Of a DNA stretch of 6,440 bases, positions 1 to 4,523 are shown piece by piece. The translations under genes were made by a program, and so were the position numbers. The notes below the pieces were generated by a model. The model was not told the DNA's origin, searched no databases, and saw nothing but the letters and a program-made list of their open reading frames with translations. Positions within the stretch are counted from its first letter, which is position 1, and each line of letters starts with the position of its first letter. This DNA comes from Actinomycetota bacterium (GTDB taxonomy: Bacteria; Actinomycetota; Thermoleophilia; Gaiellales; Gaiellaceae), in the NCBI GenBank assembly GCA_003136795.1, contig PLDP01000038.1:24388-30827 (forward strand), given 5' to 3'.

Positions 1-24
1 TGCGCCGAATCAGGTTCAGTCGGG

Positions 25-52
25 TGGGCGAGTGCTGCGCAATGACCCCAGA
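25..52 (+). repeat. 28-bp dispersed repeat, copy 1
   Basis: First of seven copies of a 28-bp core. All seven share TG.GC.AG.G.T at positions 1-12 and CCC.GA at positions 23-28, with exactly 10 bases between. Here the left arm is TGGGCGAGTGCT and the right arm is CCCAGA. It lies downstream of the minus-strand tRNA and its decayed tandem partner. It is one of the two most diverged copies. Function is unknown. Confidence 0.75.
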
Positions 53-70
53 CGTGGCGGTAGACTGCTT

Positions 71-104
71 GTCGGACGGTCGGTTCAGATTGAGCTACTC
101 GACC
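71..104 (-). pseudogene. Decayed tRNA 5' half in tandem with the tRNA
   Basis: On the minus strand this segment begins directly after the CCA of the tRNA at 105-180. It repeats two 10-base blocks of that tRNA. Positions 89-98 match 165-174 (minus strand GTAGCTCAAT, end of acceptor stem and D-stem). Positions 74-83 match 144-153 (minus strand CCGACCGTCC, anticodon arm). The blocks are 5 bases apart here against 11 in the tRNA, so part of the D arm is deleted. No anticodon 3' strand, T arm or acceptor 3' strand follows. I read it as the remnant of a tandem tRNA duplication. It carries the same odd CCGTCC anticodon-loop sequence. A truncated gene from a recombination event is an alternative. Confidence 0.5.
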
Positions 105-180
105 TGGACCCGGGGGCCGGAGTCGAACCGGCACCCCTCCGATGGACGGTCGGCTGCTCTACCAATTGAGCTACCCCGGG
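105..180 (-). tRNA. tRNA-like gene, nominal anticodon GTC, abnormal loop
   Basis: The minus strand folds into a 76-nt cloverleaf. The 7-bp acceptor stem is CCCGGGG with CCCCGGG, then U73 and an encoded CCA. The D arm is GCTC-AATTGGTA-GAGC, with A14, G18, G19 and A21. The T arm is GCCGG-TTCGACT-CCGGC. The A15-U48 pair is possible and the variable loop is 5 nt. The anticodon arm is GCCGA-CCGTCCA-TCGGA, so bases 34-36 are GUC (Asp). Three things are odd: position 33 is C, not the near-universal U; position 37 is C, not a purine; and pair 27-43 is G·A. U73 also differs from the G73 of ordinary tRNA-Asp. The body looks maintained, so this may be a non-decoding or non-canonical tRNA, or a recently dead one. 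Confidence 0.75.
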
Positions 181-192
181 GTCGTGCAGCAA

Positions 193-221
193 CGTGTACC
201 GACAGCGGCGCCTGTTCACAA
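193..221 (-). promoter_or_regulatory. Candidate promoter of the tRNA
   Basis: On the minus strand, TTGTGA (216-221) lies 17 bp before TACACG (193-198), a fair match to a sigma-70-type -35/-10 pair. Transcription would begin near 186, a few bases before the tRNA 5' end at 180. The call rests on motif fit and ideal spacing only. Confidence 0.35.
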
Positions 222-247
222 GTTGTCTCGTCGAGGCAGGTCTGGCG

Positions 248-275
248 TGGGCCAGTGTTCCGCAATGACCCCCGA
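248..275 (+). repeat. 28-bp dispersed repeat, copy 2
   Basis: Left arm TGGGCCAGTGTT, centre CCGCAATGAC, right arm CCCCGA. It lies 11 bp beyond the stop codon of the minus-strand acetyltransferase, so it is downstream of that gene in antisense orientation. It also lies upstream of the tRNA promoter. A small stem, CTGGC-GTGG-GCCAG (242-255), overlaps its left end. Confidence 0.85.
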
Positions 276-286
276 AGCGTCTCGGA

Positions 287-868
287 TTAGACGATTGGCG
301 GATGTGTCCAGACGACCGTCGTCCGCTTCGAATGTGCGGGCGTGACGGTTTCTGTTGGTATCGCACCGAGTCTTTCCGCGACGCGTTGGGAGCGGACGTT
401 GTCGGGCGAGATCAGAGAGACAAGCCGGTCGATGTTTGGACGCTCATGGGCCCAGTCGCGAATGGCTGCGGCTGCCTCGGTCGCGTATCCGTGTCCCCAG
501 TGTGCCCGCGTCAAGGCCCAGCCAAGCTCGGGCTGAGCATGACTTCCTGCCTTTGCCCAGGTCGAGGGCGTCCAGTCGCGTGTGTCGAAGATCATGAGCC
601 CAGCTTGGCCGACCACCTGCCGGTCGGTTGCCGCGGTCTCGAGAATGAACGGACCAAGCCCGTCGGTTCTCCAACCGCCGATCATCCCTTCTTCGATCAT
701 GGCTCGGACATCCTCGACCGCTGAGACGGGCTCTTTTCCCAAGCCCTGCATAACCTCCGCGTCCGCGAACAGGTCGTACAGATCCTCCGCATCCTGCGAA
801 GCTGGCACGCGCAGGCAAAGCCTCTCCGTGTAGAGGCGGAGCTTCCAGGGCGAGGTCTCATCAGCCAC
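287..868 (-). CDS. GNAT acetyltransferase, RimJ/RimL-like
   Basis: A 193-residue protein of the GCN5-related N-acetyltransferase superfamily, Acetyltransf_3 (RimJ/RimL) type. It would move acetyl from acetyl-CoA to an amine; the substrate is not readable. The N-terminal strand LRLYTERLCLR (about 10-20) is the usual opening of this type. The acetyl-CoA loop HWGHGYATEA is at 123-132, after the strand ELGWAL. The late motif SPDNVRSQRVAERLGA (154-169) is the typical NxxS.rvaeklGf segment. The frame is open up to an ATG at 952, but those 28 extra residues are unlike the family. I chose the GTG at 868, which gives family-like N-terminus and length. No Shine-Dalgarno precedes it, yet a promoter-like pair ends 7 bases upstream, so the mRNA may be leaderless. 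It is divergent from the next acetyltransferase. Family is confident, start moderate. Confidence 0.88.
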   Translation of the reverse strand: MADETSPWKLRLYTERLCLRVPASQDAEDLYDLFADAEVMQGLGKEPVSAVEDVRAMIEEGMIGGWRTDGLGPFILETAATDRQVVGQAGLMIFDTRDWTPSTWAKAGSHAQPELGWALTRAHWGHGYATEAAAAIRDWAHERPNIDRLVSLISPDNVRSQRVAERLGAIPTETVTPAHSKRTTVVWTHPPIV

Positions 869-875
869 GCTGGGA

Positions 876-905
876 ACGCTAGCCGGAGCCCCCACCCACA
901 GCCAA
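876..905 (-). promoter_or_regulatory. Candidate promoter giving a leaderless GNAT mRNA
   Basis: On the minus strand, TTGGCT (900-905) and TAGCGT (876-881) are separated by 18 bp. Seven bases after the -10-like hexamer comes the GTG at 868, so transcription could start on the start codon itself. That would explain the missing ribosome binding site. Leaderless mRNAs are common in actinobacteria. The assignment is inference from motif and position. Confidence 0.35.
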
Positions 906-976
906 CTCGGTTCGCCAGAGGAATCTTGATGGCGGACCGCAGCACTACGCACCGCTCGGGTGACGACGCCCTTGGT

Positions 977-1004
977 TGGGCGAGTGTTCCGCAGTGCACC
1001 CTGA
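977..1004 (+). repeat. 28-bp dispersed repeat, copy 3
   Basis: Left arm TGGGCGAGTGTT, centre CCGCAGTGCA, right arm CCCTGA. It sits between the two divergent acetyltransferase genes, so unlike most copies it is at 5' ends only. CGCCC just upstream (967-971) can pair with GGGCG in its left arm (978-982) across a 6-base loop. Confidence 0.88.
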
Positions 1005-1025
1005 GTGCTCGGTTAGTGTCCCCCT

Positions 1026-1076
1026 ATGCCGGTGGAGGAGGCCTCCGTGACAGGTTGGCAATCGGATACAGCGTGA
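1026..1076 (+). other. Possible 16-codon upstream ORF with strong SD
   Basis: ATG at 1026 or GTG at 1047 opens a short frame ending TGA at 1074-1076. Its full product would be MPVEEASVTGWQSDTA. GGAGGAGG (1034-1041) is a near-ideal Shine-Dalgarno 5 bases before the GTG at 1047. The stop overlaps the GTG at 1073 proposed for the downstream acetyltransferase, in a GTGA junction. It may be a coupling or leader peptide. Alternatively the motif serves the acetyltransferase from a TTG at 1055, or one base has been lost and this is the gene's true N-terminus. Confidence 0.3.
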
Positions 1077-1591
1077 CGCGCGACGCTGCGATCGAACCTT
1101 CGGCATCCGGTGACCCAATCTCTGTTCGAACTCTGACTGCACCGACACGAAGAGAGATCGAAGAGCTGGCCGAGATCTTCGAGCAGTATCGTGCGCATTA
1201 CGGCGAGGCTCCTGATGCCGCACGATCGGCTACGTGGCTAGAACGGAACCTCACGAGCAGCCGTTTCAGAGCATTCGTTGCAGCAGACAAGGGCCAGTTC
1301 GTCGGCTTTGCGATCACGATGGAAGTTCCGGCATCGCTGCGGCTCGGCCACTTCTGGCAGATCAGAGACTTGTTCGTCTTGTCGCACCAGCGGCGCCTTG
1401 GCATCGGTCGTGCGCTCCTCGACTCCCTGCGCACGGCTGCGATTGCGGCCGGCGCCTTGCGACTGGTTTTGCAGACGGAGAACGACAATGAGCCCGCACT
1501 GCTTCTCTACGCGGAGAGTGGCTACACGCTGGTCGAGGGTTATCGCTCACTGACGCTGCCGCTAAGCCCCGATTCCCGCCGGGGGAGCTAA
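1073..1591 (+). CDS. GNAT family N-acetyltransferase
   Basis: A single-domain GNAT of about 172 residues, of the Acetyltransf_1 type, predicted to acetylate an unidentified amine with acetyl-CoA. The fold starts at ISVRTLTAP (about residue 16). The core acetyl-CoA segment is IRDLFVLSHQRRLGIGRALL (97-116), with the pyrophosphate loop QRRLGIGRA at 106-114. The motif B region NEPALLLYAESGYTLVEGY (139-157) has the usual aromatic residues. The frame is open from an ATG at 926, but that extension would translate repeat copy 3, so a later start is needed. I chose the GTG at 1073, which overlaps the stop of a short upstream frame. TTG 1055, 14 bases after GGAGGAGG, is possible. It does not closely resemble the divergent RimJ-type neighbour, so the pair is not a recent duplication. 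Confidence 0.85.
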   Translation: MTRDAAIEPSASGDPISVRTLTAPTRREIEELAEIFEQYRAHYGEAPDAARSATWLERNLTSSRFRAFVAADKGQFVGFAITMEVPASLRLGHFWQIRDLFVLSHQRRLGIGRALLDSLRTAAIAAGALRLVLQTENDNEPALLLYAESGYTLVEGYRSLTLPLSPDSRRGS

Positions 1592-1597
1592 CCGGAT

Positions 1598-1637
1598 ACC
1601 GCCTTACGCCAATGCTCGAAACGTAAGCCGTGGCGGT
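1598..1637 (+). terminator. Candidate hairpin terminator after GNAT 2
   Basis: ACCGCC (1598-1603) pairs with GGCGGT (1632-1637). Directly inside, TTACG (1604-1608) pairs with CGTAA (1622-1626), with a 13-base loop and a 5-base bulge on the 3' side. It lies 6 bp after the stop codon. There is no T-run, so intrinsic termination is uncertain. Confidence 0.3.
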
Positions 1638-1649
1638 GACGCACTCACC

Positions 1650-1677
1650 TGCGCCAGTGTTCCGCGATGCACCCCGA
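1650..1677 (+). repeat. 28-bp dispersed repeat, copy 4
   Basis: Left arm TGCGCCAGTGTT, centre CCGCGATGCA, right arm CCCCGA, followed by GGCGC that can pair with GCGCC at its left end. A stem GGTGA-CGCAC-TCACC (1635-1649) abuts its left edge. It lies between two co-directional genes, downstream of GNAT 2 and just upstream of the membrane-protein gene. Confidence 0.9.
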
Positions 1678-1680
1678 GGC

Positions 1681-1696
1681 GCTTGGTGACCCAAGC
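1681..1696 (+). promoter_or_regulatory. Small hairpin abutting the membrane-protein start
   Basis: GCTTGG (1681-1686) and CCAAGC (1691-1696) form a perfect 6-bp stem with a TGAC loop, two bases before the GTG at 1699. If transcribed it would occupy the place of a ribosome binding site for that GTG. That favours a start at GTG 1708, which has AGGTG (1697-1701) 6 bases upstream. It could also be structural control or chance. Confidence 0.3.
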
Positions 1697-1698
1697 AG

Positions 1699-2520
1699 GT
1701 GTCAAGTGTGTCGAAACGCCTGCCGATCAGGGTGAATGTGGGGTCGCTGTGGATAGGTCGCCACCTGCTGGCTGTGGGGATCGTCGTCGTCGCGCTGATC
1801 GGGACGGCGGCCATCTTCGTGTTTGCGCGTCCGCAATACCAGGCGGAGCACCACGCAGCGATCAAGATTCCGGCGAAGCAGCCTGCAGCGGATGCTGCGG
1901 GCGTCGCAGGCTGGAAGTGGCCCGACGGAGTTCCGGGATGGGTGCCGGGGTACACGGTCGGTGGCTTCAACGTGTCGATGGTTCAGCCGATCGAAACGCA
2001 ACCGGCCGCGCTCGCCGCGGCACACACGGGCCTCGACGCGAGCCAAGTCCGGGTGGTCGATGCCGAGCACGTCCTTCCCGGCGAGGGCCCGCTGGCGATC
2101 CTCGCTGCGCCCGTTTACGAATCGACGCCGACGACTGCTTGCCTCGCGGTCGCCCTGCCTGCCTCAGACGCGGTGCGGTGGCGCTGCCCGGGCGTCTCGC
2201 GCCCCAACCCGGACTATGCGTCGTCTCGCGTGCTGCTCGGCGTCGTCACGCACCCGTGGCCGGGTCAAGGGCTCATGTTCGCGCTCGTCGGCGTTGCCCG
2301 CGGCGACGTGAGCCGCGTCACCCTCTACGTCCCAGGCCACCCGAACCAGCCGGGTAACCGAACGCTCTACCAGCGCGGAACGACCTGGGGGCAGTTCGAA
2401 TCAAACCTGATCCTAGGCTCAACGGACGAGACGCCCGAGTTGCGCATCTACGGCGATCACGGTCTTGTCCAGACGATCCGTCTGCCTCTCTCGGCGGACG
2501 AGCAGCGCGTGGTCGGCTAG
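1699..2520 (+). CDS. Membrane-anchored protein of unknown function
   Basis: I do not recognise a family in this 273-residue protein. Residues 1-21 are basic (K6, R7, R11, R21). They are followed by one hydrophobic segment of about 21 residues (23-43, LLAVGIVVVALIGTAAIFVF), then R44-P45. No lipobox or clear signal-peptidase site is seen, so it is probably an N-in signal anchor with about 230 residues outside. The outer part has a W/P/G-rich stretch (WKWPDGVPGWVPGY, 72-85) and only two cysteines (C148, C163), which could form a disulfide. It ends in likely beta-rich sequence. The start is GTG 1699, or GTG 1708, which has a better-placed AGGTG. It is a single gene between repeat copies 4 and 5. 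GC-rich third positions make coding likely. Confidence 0.75.
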   Translation: MSSVSKRLPIRVNVGSLWIGRHLLAVGIVVVALIGTAAIFVFARPQYQAEHHAAIKIPAKQPAADAAGVAGWKWPDGVPGWVPGYTVGGFNVSMVQPIETQPAALAAAHTGLDASQVRVVDAEHVLPGEGPLAILAAPVYESTPTTACLAVALPASDAVRWRCPGVSRPNPDYASSRVLLGVVTHPWPGQGLMFALVGVARGDVSRVTLYVPGHPNQPGNRTLYQRGTTWGQFESNLILGSTDETPELRIYGDHGLVQTIRLPLSADEQRVVG

Positions 2521-2553
2521 CCCCAGACCGAGATCAGCGTCATCTCACTCGGC

Positions 2554-2581
2554 TGCGCCAGTGTTGGCGAAGACACCCTGA
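2554..2581 (+). repeat. 28-bp dispersed repeat, copy 5
   Basis: Left arm TGCGCCAGTGTT, right arm CCCTGA, then GCGCA, which is complementary to the opening TGCGC. The centre GGCGAAGACA differs from the CCGCAATGCA consensus without changing its length. It lies between the ends of the convergent membrane-protein gene and the SnoaL-like remnant, 16 bp past the remnant's stop. Confidence 0.88.
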
Positions 2582-2597
2582 GCGCATGTGAATCGGT

Positions 2598-2732
2598 CTA
2601 ACGTTGGCGTATGGCGCTTCGGTGGGGATTGCGAGCGTTGGCCAATCCCTCGGTGTCGCCAGCGTTGAGTGCCTCGATCGACTTGAGCACGAGCGCCGCG
2701 TTTGCCTGGGCTGATTCGGGGTGCGAAGTCAT
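2598..2732 (-). pseudogene. Truncated SnoaL/NTF2-like gene, 44 residues
   Basis: On the minus strand an ATG at 2732 follows AAGGAG (2739-2744) with a 6-base spacer, the best ribosome binding site for any minus-strand gene here. It encodes MTSHPESAQANAALVLKSIE (1-20), then ALNAGDTEGLA (21-31), and stops with TAG at 2598-2600. The segment ALVLKSIEALNAGDTEGLA is characteristic of the first helices of SnoaL/NTF2-like proteins (usually about 110-150 residues), where a helix ends in NAGD and the cavity strands follow. Everything after about residue 32 is missing, and repeat copy 5 lies 16 bp past the stop. It is therefore probably the intact 5' end of a deleted gene. A genuine 44-residue protein cannot be excluded. 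It is divergent from MarR, its likely former regulator. Confidence 0.6.
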
Positions 2733-3284
2733 GCCTGTCTCCTTCGTGTCGTCGATCGGCCGGAGGCGCGGACCTCCGCCGTCCGGCCCGGATGGTTACC
2801 ATTCTTCACTATAGAGGCTCTACATCAACAAGAAGATCTGCTCGACCGCGTCCTCGAACTCGTCGTCCTGCTGAACGACGACATGACCCAGGCAATCGCA
2901 GCGCTGGGTCTCACGCCGTCCCGCACCCACCTACTCTGGGAGCTCGGGCAGCGTGGGCCGGTAACTCAGCAGGTGCTTGCCACCGCGTTGAAGATCACAC
3001 CGCGCGCGGTAACAGGGCTCGTGGACGCGCTCGTCGGAAGCGGTCTCGTGACACGCGAGCCGCATCCGACGGACCGGCGAGCAACGCTGGTGACTCTCAC
3101 GTCGAGAGCAGAAGCTCTCGTCTCGCAGCTCAAGCGAGGCCACGAAGCGCTCGCACGCTCTCTCTTCGCACCGATGGCCCGGACCGAATTCGACTCTTTC
3201 GCTCGCGGTCTCGACGGAGTCATCGTCAGGCTCCGCACACATCTGGCAGCCACCGCCCTCGAATCACAGCGCGCCAAGCCGTAG
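2721..3284 (+). CDS. MarR family transcriptional regulator
   Basis: A DNA-binding regulator of the MarR family, normally a dimer that represses a divergent or downstream gene until a ligand releases it. In the full 187-codon frame, helix 1 begins near 34 (LHQQEDLLDRVLELVVLLND). The winged helix-turn-helix spans about 81-127: VTQQVLATALKI, then recognition helix TPRAVTGLVDALVGSGLV (93-110). The wing is PHPTDRRATLVTLT (114-127), with the family's DRR at 118-120. C-terminal dimer helices follow. The start is unresolved. GTG 2721 would run over the divergent gene's SD and start, and its first 30 residues look non-coding. No ATG, GTG or TTG lies in frame between it and ATG 2883, which would lose helix 1. 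ATG 2792 is out of frame. A rare start near 2811-2840 or a one-base frameshift is likely. Confidence 0.85.
   Translation: MRSHACLLRVVDRPEARTSAVRPGWLPFFTIEALHQQEDLLDRVLELVVLLNDDMTQAIAALGLTPSRTHLLWELGQRGPVTQQVLATALKITPRAVTGLVDALVGSGLVTREPHPTDRRATLVTLTSRAEALVSQLKRGHEALARSLFAPMARTEFDSFARGLDGVIVRLRTHLAATALESQRAKP
2761..2778 (-). other. 6-bp hairpin in the leader of the SnoaL-like remnant
   Basis: CGGAGG (2761-2766) and CCTCCG (2773-2778) are perfectly complementary around a 6-base loop. It lies 16 bp upstream of the AAGGAG site of the minus-strand gene, so it would sit in its 5' leader. No regulatory function can be assigned. Confidence 0.25.
2792..2802. promoter_or_regulatory. 11-bp palindrome, candidate MarR operator 1
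   Basis: ATGGT-T-ACCAT is a perfect 5+1+5 palindrome in the gap between MarR and the divergent SnoaL-like gene. It falls about where transcription of the minus-strand gene would start if its -10 is at 2808-2813. MarR proteins bind palindromes in such positions. The assignment is by position and symmetry only. Confidence 0.35.
2808..2813 (-). promoter_or_regulatory. Candidate -10 box of the divergent SnoaL-like gene
   Basis: The minus strand reads TATAGT, one base from TATAAT, in the only AT-rich patch of this GC-rich gap. No convincing -35 is visible at 16-18 bp. It touches the palindrome at 2812-2822, so a bound regulator would block it. Confidence 0.3.
2812..2822. promoter_or_regulatory. 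11-bp palindrome, candidate MarR operator 2
   Basis: TAGAG-G-CTCTA is a perfect 5+1+5 palindrome. Its centre is exactly 20 bp from that of the palindrome at 2792-2802, about two helical turns, so two dimers could bind the same face. The two sequences differ apart from their symmetry, which weakens the case for one protein binding both. Confidence 0.35.
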
Positions 3285-3300
3285 GGCGCATGCCTGCGCC
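3285..3300 (+). terminator. Hairpin directly after MarR, overlapping repeat copy 6
   Basis: GGCGCA (3285-3290) and TGCGCC (3295-3300) form a perfect 6-bp stem with a TGCC loop, starting on the base after the MarR stop codon. Its right half is the left end of repeat copy 6. There is no T-run, so termination is uncertain. Confidence 0.3.
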
Positions 3301-3322
3301 AGTGTTCGCAAATGTTCCCTGA
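3295..3322 (+). repeat. 28-bp dispersed repeat, copy 6
   Basis: Left arm TGCGCCAGTGTT, centre CGCAAATGTT, right arm CCCTGA, followed by GCGG. It begins 10 bp after the MarR stop codon and separates MarR from the ABC operon. It keeps the exact core length despite a changed centre. Confidence 0.88.
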
Positions 3323-3354
3323 GCGGCCCAGGAGCGGAACAACGCGCGCTCGAG

Positions 3355-3379
3355 GGCGGGCCCGGTCGGTCGGCCCGCC
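3355..3379 (+). terminator. GC-rich hairpin between MarR and the ABC operon
   Basis: GGCGGGCC (3355-3362) pairs perfectly with GGCCCGCC (3372-3379) around a 9-base loop. It is one of the strongest stems in the window and lies 70 bp past MarR, fitting a terminator that separates MarR from the exporter. No T-run follows. The rest of 3380-3504 holds a small CGTCT/AGACG stem (3404-3416) and no gene I can support. Confidence 0.4.
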
Positions 3380-3518
3380 GTGGTGCGAACGCGTACGGCA
3401 TTGCGTCTCGCAGACGACCTCCGCTTCAGCGAAGGATGCCGGCCCGCCAATCACGGCGACGAAGGCCGCGGTCTGGGTGTACTGCGGGAAAGCCGCACCG
3501 GGCTAAGGAGTCTCTCTG

Positions 3519-4523
3519 ATGCTCATCGGCGCGGGTCACCGCGAAGCTGGTGGTGTGGAGCCGGGTACGGATTCTGCCGTGACCGCGAGAGCGCCTGAAC
3601 GAGCGTTCGTCCCGCACGTTAAGCGGGAAACTGCAGTCGTGGTTGCCGAGTCGCTAACGAAGCGATTCGGACAACTCACAGCGGTCGACAACCTGTCGTT
3701 CGCTCTGAATCCCGGCACGATCACGGGCTTCCTAGGCCCGAACGGGGCCGGGAAGACGACGACGCTGCGGATGCTGCTCGGGCTGGCGGCCCCGACGAGC
3801 GGGCGCGCGTTGATCTTCGGCACGGCCTACGCCCAGCTGGAGCGGCCGGCGGTGCGGGTCGGGGCGGTGCTCGAGGCGACCGATTTCCATCCCGGCCGTT
3901 CCGGACGCGACCATCTCCGAACCCTCAGCCGCGCGGTCGAGCTCCCCGACGCACGCGCCGACGAGGCGTTGCGGCTGGTCGAGCTCGACAGTGCCGCACG
4001 GCGTCGTGTCAAGGGCTACTCGCTGGGTATGCGCCAACGGCTCGGACTCGCCTCAGCGTTGCTCGGCGACCCCGAACTGCTCGTCCTCGACGAGCCCGCC
4101 AACGGCCTCGACCCCGAAGGGGTGCGCTGGCTGCGCGATTTCCTCCGCGCCTTCGCCGCCCAAGGCCGGACCGTCCTGATCTCGAGCCACGTCCTCGCCG
4201 AGGTCGCCCAGACCGTCGACCAGGTGCTGATCATCAACCACGGGCGGCTCGTGACCGAGTCGTCACTCGAACAGCTGACGGCACGCATCGGCGGCTCAGT
4301 CCGCGTGCGCAGCCCGCAACTGCCGCAACTCGCTGACGCACTCCGCCAGGCGCAGATCGAGACGACGCCGAGCAACGACCACGCCCTGCTCGCCCACGGC
4401 ACAACAAGCGAGCGAGTCGGCGACATCGCCTACACCGCAGGCATCCCCGTCCACGAGCTCGCCACCGAGAGCTCATCGCTCGAAGAGGTCTTCCTCGAGC
4501 TCACCTCCGAGACGCAATCGTGA
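3519..4523 (+). CDS. ABC exporter ATP-binding protein, BcrA/DrrA type
   Basis: A 334-residue ATPase subunit of an ABC-2-type exporter; it hydrolyses ATP at the membrane to drive the permease encoded next. Walker A is GPNGAGKTT (73-81). The Q-loop region GAVLEATDFHPG (115-126) has Glu (E119) where most ABC proteins have Gln, as in the BcrA-like group (IEAP/EEP...FYP). The signature is SLGMRQRLG (168-176), Walker B is LLVLDEP (187-193), the D-loop is GLDPEG (196-201), and the switch His is H224 in ISSH. The end LEEVFLELT is typical of drug and antibiotic exporters of this group. ATG 3519 is chosen because AAGGAG (3505-3510) lies 8 bases upstream. This leaves about 40 residues before the usual start (VVVAESLTKRFG, 40-51), an unusual extension. 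GTG 3642 would remove it but has no clear site. It overlaps the permease by 4 bp. The substrate is unknown. Confidence 0.93.
   Translation: MLIGAGHREAGGVEPGTDSAVTARAPERAFVPHVKRETAVVVAESLTKRFGQLTAVDNLSFALNPGTITGFLGPNGAGKTTTLRMLLGLAAPTSGRALIFGTAYAQLERPAVRVGAVLEATDFHPGRSGRDHLRTLSRAVELPDARADEALRLVELDSAARRRVKGYSLGMRQRLGLASALLGDPELLVLDEPANGLDPEGVRWLRDFLRAFAAQGRTVLISSHVLAEVAQTVDQVLIINHGRLVTESSLEQLTARIGGSVRVRSPQLPQLADALRQAQIETTPSNDHALLAHGTTSERVGDIAYTAGIPVHELATESSSLEEVFLELTSETQS

Noticed and set aside
85..366. Minus-strand reading frame of 93 codons
   Set aside because: It translates the tRNA (the GVAQLVEQ-type peptide is a known tRNA artefact) and overlaps the acetyltransferase 3' end.
1727..1738. 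Possible inverted copy of the repeat (CAGGGTGAATGT)
   Set aside because: Only about 10 bases match one arm, it lies within the coding start of the membrane protein, and the other arm is absent.
1683..2357. Plus-strand frame of 224 codons overlapping the membrane protein
   Set aside because: The translation is Arg/Gly/Pro-rich without domain features, whereas the overlapping frame has an N-terminal anchor and reaches a natural stop beside a repeat.
3226..3518. Possible small genes between MarR and the ABC operon, both strands
   Set aside because: Open frames exist but have no ribosome binding site with a sensible start, no recognisable motif, and they read through the repeat and the hairpin.
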